Origin: Dichetophora obliterata | Taxonomy: Eukaryota > Arthropoda > Insecta > Diptera > Sciomyzidae | Direction of reading: 5' to 3' | Length of the DNA stretch: 64,000 bases | Assembly: GCA_963920525.1 (NCBI GenBank) | Contig: OY986435.1 | Coordinates: 220,068,899 to 220,132,898, forward strand | In this document: piece by piece, positions 33,963-44,890 of the stretch | Position numbering within the stretch: the first letter of the stretch is position 1 | Layout of the letters: every line of letters begins with the position of its first letter | Translations under genes and position numbers: made by a program | The notes under the pieces: model-generated | Told to the model about the DNA's origin: nothing | Database searches by the model: none | What the model saw: the letters and a program-made list of their open reading frames with translations, nothing else

Positions 33963-36900
33963 TAAGGCTTTCAATCCTGGAATCCCGAATCCGGAAATAC
34001 CGAGATCACTTACCAATTTTTAGTCCCGGAATCCCGGGATTACAAATCCTTAATCCCGGGATTTTATTCATAGGAAAATTTTAAAATTTTCAGCAACTAA
34101 ATGCAACCCTGTTCTTTTTTTATTTCTCTACACACTTTGAAAGTCTATTTTTTCGTTTATTTTGGTTGTGGTATTAAAAGATTATGTTTACTAGGCTTTT
34201 CAACTTTCATGGAATTCTGAAAGTAACAACAGTTTTATTACTATAATATAGCTTTTTTTTTAATATAAAAAGAATTTTTTATTGACATCATACTTTTTAC
34301 TAGCAGCTAACTAGTTGATTAGAATAAAAAGTTTTGATTTCTTTTTAAATTTTTTTAAAGATAAATTAATGTTGTTTAACTTATTTACGTGCATATTTAT
34401 TTTTATAATAAAGTAAAATATTATTTGATATTTTAAACATTTTAGGTTTTCATTCTCAAATAAATGTTTAACTTTTTGGAAATAAAAAAAATCATATCAT
34501 TTTTTATTAAATAAACTTATTTATTATGTATTTTTTTTTGACAAGTTGCTAAACTGCAGAAAGGTGCGGGCTGAGTGGGGCACTAAATCCGTGGTAAGGG
34601 AAGCTCGCAGTGAGACACCCCAGGGAGGGGTCCTTTCGCCACTACTATGGAATCTTGTAGTTAATGAACTACTCGAAAAGTTCGCAGGTAGAGCCCCGAG
34701 GATAACTGCCTATGCAGAGGACATAAGCATAATTATAGTAGGGAAATGTCTATCAACAGTAAGCTCCATAATGGAGAGCACACTCAAAAATGTACTTAGA
34801 TGGTCAAATTCAGTCGGTCTTAGTATTAACGCAGAGAAAACGGATCTAGTTCTGTTCACGAAAAGGTACAAGATACCACAGTGGATACCACCGAAATTGA
34901 ACGATATACGTCTCATACCGAAAACTCACACAAAATATCTAGGAGTCGTCCTGGACAGCAAACTGTCATGGAAAGCCAACGTAGAAGAAATGGTGAAGAA
35001 ATCCACCATTGCGCTATACACATCCAAGAAGATGCTAGGCAGTACCTGGGGTCTCTCACCCTTTCTGATGCACTGGATCTATGTAACGGTAGTGCGTCCT
35101 ATTCTACTCTATGGGATTGTTGTGTGGTGGCCGGCTGTGAACAAATCAACATTCCTCAGGCACTTGGAGAAAACTCAGCGGCAGGCAGCGCTATGCATCA
35201 CGGGGGCACTGAAGTCAACTCCAACTAAGGCGCTTGAAACCATTCTAAGTATGGACCCCCTGGACATACACGCAAAACTAATAGCCGGAAAAACGGCACA
35301 ACGCCTTACGGCGGCAGGCAACATGCGCCTTCAAAATTTTGGACATTGTACAATCGGAAAGGATCCACTTAGCAGCACGGACTACATGGTGCCTCGCACG
35401 ATAGTCAATTTCAAAGCACGAACTCTTCTGGGACCAAATGACTGGTGCAAAGGTATAGAACAAGGACAGCAGGCGGTCAACATATTTACAGACGGCTCCA
35501 AAATGCCTACGGGCGTAGGTGCGGCGGTGTATTGCGCAGAGCCTAATATAAGGCAGCCATATAAACTGCCGAACCACTGCAGTATCTTCCAGGCGGAAAT
35601 ATTTGTCATAAGGAAGGCTGCTGAGATAGCCCTCAGCATTGAAACACACAACACTCTTACATCAACATTTTCATTGACAGTTAAGCGGCGATCAAATCCA
35701 AGCGCTCCGCTAGCATCAAGTCCAAAAGTGTCTTGGCTGGCAGAGATGCACTATGCGCTTGGAAGAGAGTGCGCATCTACTGGGTCCCTAGCCACCAGAG
35801 CATTGAGGGAAACGAGATGGCAGATGGTCTAGCAATGGAAGGCGCCGGGCTGAATTCAGAACTCGCAGAACATGTACTTACTCCGCTACAAGAGTTGTAC
35901 AGGAACCTCGAAAGAAGAGCCACAATAGCAGTGAATCGTAGATGGAGAGATACGACATCGTGCAAAATCTCGAAAATCATGTGCAATGCACAATGCGAAA
36001 AACGAACTCTGTTCATCTTGGCACGCCCGCGCAAAGATTGCAGGACACTAGTGGGCATGCTCACTGGTCACTGCATGAAGGCAGCCCACGCGAGGAAGCT
36101 TGGCATCACCACGGATGACAACTGCAGGAAGTGCAAGGAACCGGGCACAGCAGAGACCCTTGAGCACCTACTATGCACATGCCCAGCCCTACTTAGATCG
36201 AGACTAAAATACCTAGGCTCATCGACATTCCCGTCGCTTAAAGATGTAGCCAAGGTGACTCTGGAATCCCTCCCAAGGTTTGCGAATTCAACGCACATCT
36301 TTAAAGACTTTTAAACCAACACAAAGGTTCCTTTTGTTCGCTACCGGTACCACTAAGGACCTAAATTGGTCTATGTGAGCCTTCCGGTTTAACCTAACCT
36401 AACCTATTATGTAATTTAAATATTTAAAAATTTAGAAAATATTTTCAATTAAGTTATTAACCAGTTTAAAAAAAAAACAACCGTTATTTTTTAATTAAAT
36501 TTTTTTCGATCTGATTTAATCAGGTGATGTACATCTTTTCAATCCTTACAAGTATTTACTCTAAAAATACAAAATGGGGTTTCAGAATTCGACTTTTTCT
36601 TTAAGTGATTGTTGCATTTTTTTCTTCTTCTTTGTACATTACAACTGCAACTTTTGTCTGCATAAGTAATTATGATTTCGTCTTAGTGTTGTCTTATAAA
36701 CCTTTCTGTGTTCTTGAATATTTTAAGTATGAATAAGGATTAGGTTTGGGTTTTTATTTTAAAAATAAAAAAAAATATGCAATTGTGTTTGCTTAAACGC
36801 AGAAATTAAGTGAAACAGTTATTAACGGTCCCTGCTTTTAATACAGCTTAATGCCATTATTTTAAAATTTTAGCGTTTCGGGATCCCGAAAAATCCAGGG

Positions 36901-36971
36901 TTCGCGGGATCATCAATTTCAAATTCCAAAATCCCGGGATTTTCCAAAACCCTTCGGGATTGAAATTCGTA
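33963..36971. mobile_element. hAT-type element with CCCGGGATT subterminal repeats, split by a LINE
   Basis: A perfect 8-bp duplication, GTACATAT (33955-33962 and 36972-36979), brackets the termini. Left is TAAGGCTTTCAATCCTGGAA and right, reversed, is TACGAATTTCAATCCCGAAG. Inside both ends are clusters of TCCCGGGATT-like motifs (33975-34075 and 36878-36965). The LINE at 34531-36404 lies inside; without it the element is about 1.1 kb with no coding. A solo end of the family is at 24974-25055. Confidence 0.8.
34531..36404 (+). pseudogene. 5'-truncated LINE with RT, RNase H and zinc-knuckle domains
   Basis: Homology starts at LLNCRKVRAEWG and continues ETPQGGVLSPLLWNLVVNEL, ITAYAEDISI (motif C), SINAEKTDLVLF and HTKYLGVVLDSKLSWK. 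RNase H follows: NIFTDGSKM, GVGAAVYC, FQAEIF, then, after a frameshift near 35660 and a stop near 35683, IYWVPSHQSIEGNEMADGLA. A Cys-His segment (CRKCKEPGTAETLEHLLCTC) ends the protein at 36314. Motif C is YAED instead of YADD. The RNase H domain suggests an R1/LOA/I-like lineage rather than Jockey. The 3' end is (AACCT)3. A perfect 9-bp duplication, TATTATGTA (34522-34530 and 36405-36413), flanks the insertion. Confidence 0.9.
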
Positions 36972-36979
36972 GTACATAT

Positions 36980-38337
36980 ACATGTATGTACTTGACAAAA
37001 TTTCTGGTTAAATAATAAATTGACGTTTCCATTTTATTCTCAGCAAAATTGCAATTAAACTGAAAATATAAACAAATCAAATTTCGATTTCGGCACGCGT
37101 TGCCGAAATCCATGTAATGGGAAAGTTTTATGTTGCATTTGCAATGCCATATCTCTTTTTTAATTCTAAAAACGTCAGCTCTTTTGCGCTTCTGTCAGAA
37201 AGTAATATTTCGCATATTAAAAGAATTCAACATCAGTTGCTGCACGGCGGAAAATAGGCGATAAAAAATATCGCCCAAAAAAAAAATTAAGATAATCACC
37301 CAAATGAAAAATAACTCAATAACTAAACGAAAGAAAATACTTGAACAAAATTTGAAAAAGTTTTGTTCAATAATAAAAAAAAACCTTGTTTATTATTAAA
37401 AGAAATTGCTGCCATGTGGCATTGTGAAAAGTTTTTGTGTCTTAATTCGGAATTTTATTTTTTTCAGAAACTCTATTTGATTTTTCATCCATTTGTATTT
37501 GTATTTGTATTTGTATTTGTTTATTTATTTGATATAACAGTGCAACAAGGTTAGAACCTTATGATTAAAGCACTGGCATCGTAGAAATTAAGCATTTAGT
37601 AATTAAACATTCCATTAAAATGAAAATAAATGAAAGTACCTGGAGAATGCATTTTTTGTATCCTTTTATTTTTTGTAAACATCCACCATCGTTTTTATTT
37701 ATTTTTGAGTCATTTTTCATTTAGCTCTTGGGCCATTTTTCATTTGGGTAATTTTTCATTTAGTTTTTTATGCGATTTTTTATTAGTCTCAAAAAATTTG
37801 CAGTTTACTAAGCAAGTGTCCACCGTTCGCAAACAATTTGTTTTTATAACATCATTTTGGTGCATCCATAAAAATAACAAGTACATTTTTTTGTTTGTTT
37901 GCCTTCAGCTTGTGTTAATTTTAGTGAAATATCAAACTAAGCCAATAACAATATAATATTTCATATATTAGATATTTTTCCAATATGACGTTAAAGATAA
38001 TTTTTTCCCCTTTTTTGTACAAAATTTTTACAAATTAAATAGTCAAAATAAGGTGGTACAGTTGAAGTTTAGTAAACACATAACAGCTGTATTCCCAGAT
38101 TGAACTCTACTATTTAACTAGTAGAAAATGTTTTGGAACTAGTTTTGTTCTTATAACAAGTCCATAAAAATTAAATCTTGTTTTAACTCTTTGTTTGTAA
38201 ATTTTGGGTTTTAAATGCCAAATGTTAAATCCTTGCAAACGAAAGTTAAATTTATAGATTAAGCTTTTAAATTGAAATGTTAACTAATTTGAAATCTCGA
38301 TATTGTTTTGATACTTTATGTACATATTTTATAATTC
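36980..38337. other. Non-coding stretch
   Basis: AT-rich DNA with short frames at 37363-37554 and 37630-37956 that have no known motif; the first includes a GTATTT tandem at 37494-37519. Nothing else recognised. Confidence 0.4.
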
Positions 38338-38340
38338 TTA

Positions 38341-38784
38341 AGGCCTAACCAAAATAGACGTTTTGCTCCGTAACGAGTAAAAACGTAAGTGTTTGGTTAA
38401 ATGCATATTAATGTTGTTGCCCAAAATGAACAAACGTAACTGAACGAAACTAAACGAAACAGTTTGACAAGACGTATTATTCCGTAAGAACCGAACTGCT
38501 GGCGTAGCAACTCGTCAACAACAGCTGTGCAGAGTGCGTTTTTATTTTATTTTCATCAATTTGTTTCAATTTCGCCATTATTTCACTCATTTTTCACAAA
38601 TCTTTATTAAAAATTACAAAATGCACTATATAAATAAATAAATAATACTCGATGCCTACTGATCAGCTGTTTCAGATGAGTTGAGCGAATCGTTTCATTT
38701 TGGGTTAAATCCGTAAACATCCGTAACGAGTGCAGACGTTCGTCAAAATGCTATTGTCTCGTTTCGTCTATTTTGGTTCGGCCT
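38341..38784. mobile_element. PIF/Harbinger-type MITE
   Basis: The ends AGGCCTAACCAAAATAGACG and, reversed, AGGCCGAACCAAAATAGACG form a 20-bp inverted repeat with one mismatch. TTA flanks both sides (38338-38340 and 38785-38787). The 3-bp TWA duplication and 444-bp length fit a Harbinger MITE. Internal CGTAACGAGT-like motifs occur near both ends (38368 and 38717). No coding. Confidence 0.8.
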
Positions 38785-38787
38785 TTA

Positions 38788-41160
38788 GTCTTATCCCAGT
38801 GTTATATCACACGTTTATTTTAAAAGATCTTATTTGTGACATTCTACATAGAAATTACCGCTGTGTTTATACGAAATAAATTATATATGAGCAATTCCGC
38901 CAAAAGTGCAATTTTTTCAGTTGAAAAATGGAGAGATGGAAAAATAAAACTTGAAGCTAGAGTTATGGTTTCTTCATACTATTTGGCTACAAAGATAGTT
39001 GAAATGGCTTGAGGCCACACGGTATGACGTCATGACGACATGAAATGAATTTGTATTGTTATATAAATGACACAAAATGTCTGAAATGACGGTTACAGGA
39101 ATGACATAATCGTATTTATTTGGAGATCGCAGGCGTTAAAAACACTTTTCAGCACGTTTTTATAATTAATTAAATAGCTGCTTTAATGTGTTATACATAA
39201 TTTTAGTCTAACACTAGCTGAATGTCAGCTGCTTACAAAAGTGATAAATTTTTTTCGTTTAAATATTAATAATATAACAAAGTAGTTTAATTTTGCACTC
39301 GACCTGCGCACTCAAAACCACTGGTGCATTTTTGAAATTTGAATATAAGTAGTGTAAAAAGCTATACCAAGAGGGCGCTCAAACGATACCTGGCTCTTAG
39401 TTTTTCTCACTAAAAGGCGCGCAACTCAGAAAGTGGTAAAATCGAAGGACAAAAAGTTTGTGAATTATTTTTTATAAATATTTAGAATGGTAGAAAATAG
39501 GCATGGTATACGTTATATTTTGACCTTGCAATCCAAACCATGTAGAACTCAAAATTGCAAAAGCTGCACTCTTTGAGTTCTTATAATTTTGATCGAGGAC
39601 AGGTTACAGGAATGACATTTAAGGCCTATTTTGGGAGTTTCCACCTGAAAAGTTAATTTTTTAATGTTCTGTTACTACATAAACTTCAAGAAAAAAGCCA
39701 CACATTAAAATAGTAAAAAATTGTTCTTTTAAATGAAAGATATATATATTTTGTATTTTTAATAGCAACATGAAAGATATAAATTTGAAAAGTTTTTATT
39801 TTGTTTTTATGACAAAATATTGGAAAATTTCGCAAATTTGCGAAAGATCAAAAAAAAGGTGTTTTGCCGTGATCACTGCTGCTCGTCACTGGATCATACG
39901 AAATAAAAAAGGGATCATTAGTTATTGAAATAATGCTCCTATGAACGAAGAGATCTGAAAAAATGTAATTTTTCGAACAATGGCGGATGTTGCAATTCAA
40001 AGTAGCTTATTTGACCAAAATTTCAGTCATATTTTCGGCAAAAAAATATCGTTTAAAATTTTTTTCGTTCACCAGGAGAACCACTATGTATAGAATAAGT
40101 AACAGCAATTTCAAACTGATCGGTAAAGCAGTTCTTAAGTTACAGTTATCACCGACTTCGAAAACATGGTTTTGAGAAAAACGTTTTTAAAGCTTTAAAA
40201 TAAATTGTGAAAAATTATAGGCCGGAAAAAGCACGTCCAATCTGCATGAAAAAAATATTTAATTTTTAGTATCGATTTAAAATAACGCTCTTATCTTAAA
40301 AAATTTAAAGCAAAGTTATTTAGTTTGTGGTGAATTTTCGATTTTTTTGTTTAAATTTTTTAATTTTAATGTGGCAGTGTGACTTTGTTTCTGATCCGAT
40401 TTTCGATATAGTGTTCTTGTCTGAATGGTGAAAAAAATTCCCAAGTTGCATAGGTGAAGATTATGATGGTTGGTTTTTAGGGTATTTTTTACCCTAAAAC
40501 CTGGGTCTGATATGTTGGCAGCCCTGGAACTCCAAAATTTGTTCTAATTGTAATTAGACATTTTTTTCTTAATTACTGAAATTATTTTAAAAAAGAAACA
40601 TAGTTTTATCCAATATTTGTGAGTTTTCTTTTGTGTTTGAATAGCTAACAACAGACACTTTGTTTATTTTGAAAAAAAAAACTCAAGTTTCAAAAGCTAT
40701 AACTTTTTGATCCAAATTTTGGGGTGTGTAATTTTTTGCACAAAATAGCTTAAGACTATGCCATAGCCGCCTGAAATATCGTTTTTTATGTTAATATACC
40801 CAATCTCGAAATTGACACTATGTTACACTTCTATTAAACAATTTCATAACGACCAAGTTATTTAGCGTAATTACATAATTTTTTGTATATCTATTAAGTG
40901 CTGTTTTGGAAAACATTTCATTGCAATTTTTTAAAATTTTTATTTGTAAGATTTTTTTTATTACAAAGGACAAAAAATGAAAGTTTTGCAAAATGTAAAA
41001 TATCACAACTCTGGTAATTTTAATCCGATTTTAATAAAAAATAAATAGAATAAATAAAAAAAAATTTGGTTTTATATGCAAAAAATTAAGAAATATGTTA
41101 AAACCCAATAAAATTTTCGAATGTTTTTCAATCAAGAACAAAACGATCAACTTGCGGTCA
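38788..41160. other. Long non-coding stretch
   Basis: Some 2.4 kb without credible coding. Phrases such as CACGGTATGACGTCATGACG (about 39018) and several poly-A/T tracts occur; ORF-like pieces at 39987-40175 and 40818-41006 are short and featureless. No terminal repeat pairs were found. Confidence 0.4.
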
Positions 41161-41168
41161 CTCGAAGT

Positions 41169-41640
41169 CAGTGTTCCCAACTTAGAGGGTTTTCCCTCTT
41201 TAGGGGAAAAAAGTGGAAATTTTAGGGGTTTTATATTTTTAGGGACTTTTTAATATTCTTAAATAATGGATAATCCTATTTACTATTGCATTTACTGCTC
41301 GTTACCATGGTGTAAAAAAACGAGGTGAACGTGGCGTCTAAAAATTTTGATAAGCTGTAAAACTTGTGAATGAGTGAAAGAGACAGAAAATTTGATTTTG
41401 TCTGGTTTGACAACTCAAGTGTTTGATTCTTACAACAAAAATTTAAAATCGCGTTCACCTTGTTTTAATTTAAAATCGAAAAAACCAGTTTTTTTTTGTA
41501 AATATTAAATCATTTAGAACTAAAGACTATAGCAAAATGTTAATTGATTTTTTTTGGGGGATTTCCAAGTAATTGTAGCGATTTTAGGTGTTTTTGACTA
41601 GAGCTTTAGGGATAAATATTTTTGGGAGTTGATAACACTG
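41169..41640. mobile_element. hAT-type MITE with CAGTGTTCCCAACT end
   Basis: Left end CAGTGTTCCCAACTTAG and reversed right end CAGTGTTATCAACTCCC share CAGTGTT..CAACT. The interior is full of TTTAGGGG/GGGATTT-like repeats. Flanking octamers CTCGAAGT (41161-41168) and CTCAGAGT (41641-41648) match at 6 of 8. Non-coding, 472 bp. Confidence 0.6.
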
Positions 41641-41816
41641 CTCAGAGTACTCCTATCGAACTTATATAAATGCATATTAGATTTTATGCCAAACGTCATG
41701 TTTTTAACTAGTCATATATTTTATTTTCGAAATATTCTTAAAAAAATGCTGATTGTAAGGTTGATCTGAAAAACTTAACTTTCTATTAAAAATATTGATA
41801 CAATATCGCTTATCTA

Positions 41817-42809
41817 TCTATATATGTAAAAATGAATGTACGTTTGCTGGTTTGTTTGTTTGTGTGTCCTGAGTACATTTCTACACCGTTCATCCGATCG
41901 CGATGAAACTTTCCAAATTGGTTTTTCGCATTCATGCACAGGTTTAAGTCGTAGAACGGACAGCGTTTGACAAGGGGGCATGGCAGCTCCCATACAACCC
42001 AAATTTGAGATATCGAATAGCTTTTGAGTTATAGTTCGCACAGTCATGGAATATGGTATTCGACCACAGTTTACGGGCGTTGGGAAAGAGGTCGTGGCAC
42101 CTCCCATACAACCCAAATTTGAGATTTTGAATAGCTTTTGCGTTATAATTCGCACAACCTCGGAATTCATGCTGTTTTACTGATAACATTTTATGGGTAT
42201 TGGACAAGGGGGCGTGGCACTTCCCATGTAACCAAAATTTGAGAATAGAATAGCTTTTGAGTTATAGACCGCACAGCCATGGAATTTGGTATTCAACCAC
42301 AATTTACACGTGCCGTTTCACTGATAAATTTTTATAGGCGTTGAAAAATGGGGCGTGGCACCTCCCATACTACCCAAATTTGAGATTTTGAATAGCTTTT
42401 GCGTTATAATTTGGACAACCTCGGAATTCAGTATTCGACGACAATTTATACATGAAGTTTAACTTATAACATTGTATGGTGTTTAACAGGGAGGCGTGGC
42501 ACCTCCCATACAACCAGAATTTGAGATATCAAATAGCTTTGAAGTTATACATCGCACCGCCTCGGAATTCGGTATTCGAGCACAATTTACGCATGTCGTT
42601 TTACTGATAACATTTTATGTGTGTTGGACAAGGGGGCGTGGCACCTCCCTTACAACCCAAATTTGCGATATCGAGTTGCTTTGGAGTTATAGGTCGCACA
42701 GCCTCAGAATTCAGTATTCGAACTCAATTTACTCATGCAAGTTCACTGATAACATTTTATGGAAATTTGGCAACGGGGGCGTGGCAGCAACGCGCCGGGT
42801 TTCAGCTAG
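41817..42809 (+). mobile_element. Helitron family 2 with internal tandem repeats
   Basis: It starts TCTATATATGTAAAAATGAA after an A and ends CGCGCCGGGTTTCAGCTAG (CTAG at 42806-42809). The next base is C rather than the usual T. The 5' part, GTTCATCCGATCGCGATGAA, is a phrase common to insect Helitron-like repeats. The body is a tandem array marked by GGGGGCGTGGCACCTCCCAT at about 41974, 42089, 42209, 42350, 42489, 42632 and 42775 (spacing 115-143 bp). The open frames across it (41814-42207 minus, 42496-42889 plus) are repeat read-through. Its terminus resembles that of family 1 (CCGGGT..CAGCTAG). Confidence 0.65.
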
Positions 42810-43311
42810 CAATATATATTTTTACTAGCTGGCCACAGTTTTTTATCAGTCTCCTTAAGACAATACATGTCAAACGCATAGCTAGCTGATCACAAAAAAG
42901 GGAGAACAGAGCAACATGGAGTTTATTAAAACTCTCACAACACAAACGCGTGAAAAGAAAACGATTATGCAATGTGCTGCAGCTGCGATGATTTCTTTAG
43001 AAACCTTACACTGTAATTACTTATACTTATTATTATAAAATTTCGAAAGGAAAATGCCACCATAAAGTGCTGTAGCGGAAATATGATATTTTAAAAATGT
43101 TTTCATAAAAATCGGCTCAGTGCATTTGGAGTAAAATGGTAACAGTTAATTTGCACTTACATTTTTTAAAATAGTATTGATAAATTTATATTTTTCTTAT
43201 TGATGCATACTAAGTGTATGTATTTGCTTCATATACAATACAATTTTTTTTTTCTATGCAAAAATGGATATTTTTCGCTTACACCTGGCAGCTCTGCTAA
43301 GAAGGCTTTAT
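42810..43311. other. Non-coding gap
   Basis: About 500 bases with no recognised feature between the Helitron and the foldback. Confidence 0.4.
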
Positions 43312-43963
43312 AATAAAAAAAGACATCGTTTCGATAGTATCGTAAGTATAGCCGTAGCATTCCTTTTTATATAGTAATAGAGAAAAATTCTGGTTTTTTT
43401 GCATTTATATTTTTCAAAACTATTTTAAAACGTTTCGTCTTCTGAATAAAAATTATTCAAAAACATATTTGTTGTTATTGTTCTTCTTTAAACTTAATTG
43501 ATATAATTAAATTCATGTAAAAATTTGTTTTGTTTTATAAAAAGCTTTCGTTTGATATTTTTAGTGATGAATTTGTTGTTAATTTTTTATGTTGGTTAAA
43601 ATTAAATGTAATTCAAAGTTATGTTTAATAAATGGAAATAAATATCGGAAAAATTTGAATTATTTATTTTTCCTACAGTAAAGAGCATAAACATATATAA
43701 TATATATATCAAACGAAAACTTTTTATAAAACAAAACAAATTTTAACATAAGTTTAATTGTGAGCTTTTTAGATCAAGTAAGTTTGAAGAAGGCAACAAC
43801 AACAACAAATTCGTTTTTGAATAATTCTGATTTAGAGATGAAATATTTTAAAAAACTTTTGAAAAATATAAATAAAAAAACCAGAATTTTTATCTATTAC
43901 TGTAGAAAAAGGAATTCTACGTCTGTACTTACGATACTATTGAAACTGTGTCTTTTTTTAAAT
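43312..43963. mobile_element. Foldback element with arms of about 250 bp
   Basis: Left arm phrases TTCGATAGTATCGTAAGTA, AATTCTGGTTTTTTTGCATT and ACAAAACAAATTTT-type blocks return inverted on the right (TACTTACGATACTATTGAA at 43926-43944, AAAAAAACCAGAATT at 43875-43889, and TTTTATAAAACAAAACAAAT at about 43722). The centre is near 43600-43690. The right arm contains GATCAAGTAAG and GGCAACAACAACAACAA, shared with element X arms. No coding and no clear target duplication. Confidence 0.6.
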
Positions 43964-44429
43964 TACAGTTGAAAGTTATCTATATGACCTTGTTATTAAT
44001 TATGTTGATTTTCTATGATTTAAATACAAATTCTAAATGTTTGATAGCTTAAATCGTACTTGATTTTAAATACAAATTCTAGTTGTTTGATAGTTTAAAA
44101 TCGTTTATTGAGCTTAAGGTCAGGTTAGAATAATTAATTGCTCTAACGAATTTTTCCAAAGAAACAACATTTTTAAATTGTTTGTGCATATTGGACTTAT
44201 TGTGGTATTCTGTTATGCGAATGATACAACTAATATACAACTTTATATATGGTACGCTTATATAAAACACACATTGCATAGTTTGCTGACAACGAAACGG
44301 TCCGCTTCAGTGCTTTTACAAGTGTACACCGTTTTCAACCGAGCCGATTGGCTATCTGGGTAACAAAAAAATTGGAAGCAACTGATGAGTATTTATATAT
44401 GTATGTTTGACATACATATTACAATAATA

Positions 44430-44522
44430 AAAAACAACAACAACAACAACAACAAAAAAAGCAGCACAACAACGAACGACGTGATTACGAACCAAACAAG
44501 CAAACACAACAACAACAACAAC
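44430..44522 (+). repeat. CAA microsatellite cluster
   Basis: Two ACA/CAA runs (44430-44454 and 44501-44519) with an A/C-rich stretch between them. Simple sequence repeat, no function implied. Confidence 0.8.
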
Positions 44523-44890
44523 CTTAAAAACAGCATAAGCAGCTACTGCAGCTAAGCAAATTGTGCATTTCTCATACCAATATATGAATTTTTCATCTTC
44601 TTAGATTTTGCTATTTTATTAGATACTCGTTTTATTCCCACTAAAACTGATATTTTGGCAATTTTTTTTTTCTTTGTACGATGAATATTAAAGGCTGTAG
44701 GTATACCCCAAAGTGTCAAATACCACTTTGAAAAATTTCGTGAAAATTACCCCCATACAAACCGCGCTGTAAGACGTTATTCTACGTCAAAAAATAAATA
44801 GGAGGGGGAAAAACTCAAGGAAGGATTGGTATGGCTACCATAAAGCAGCTGTGAACTCAAGGTCTTCTTTGAGTGTTATATGAACGGTGT

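Noticed and set aside
36388..36405. AACCT repeats as an interstitial telomere
   Set aside because: Only three units, placed exactly at the LINE 3' end and before its target duplication; better explained as the LINE tail.
41814..42889. Open frames of 87-118 codons on both strands
   Set aside because: They follow the tandem units of Helitron family 2 and repeat the same peptide phrases; no independent gene evidence.
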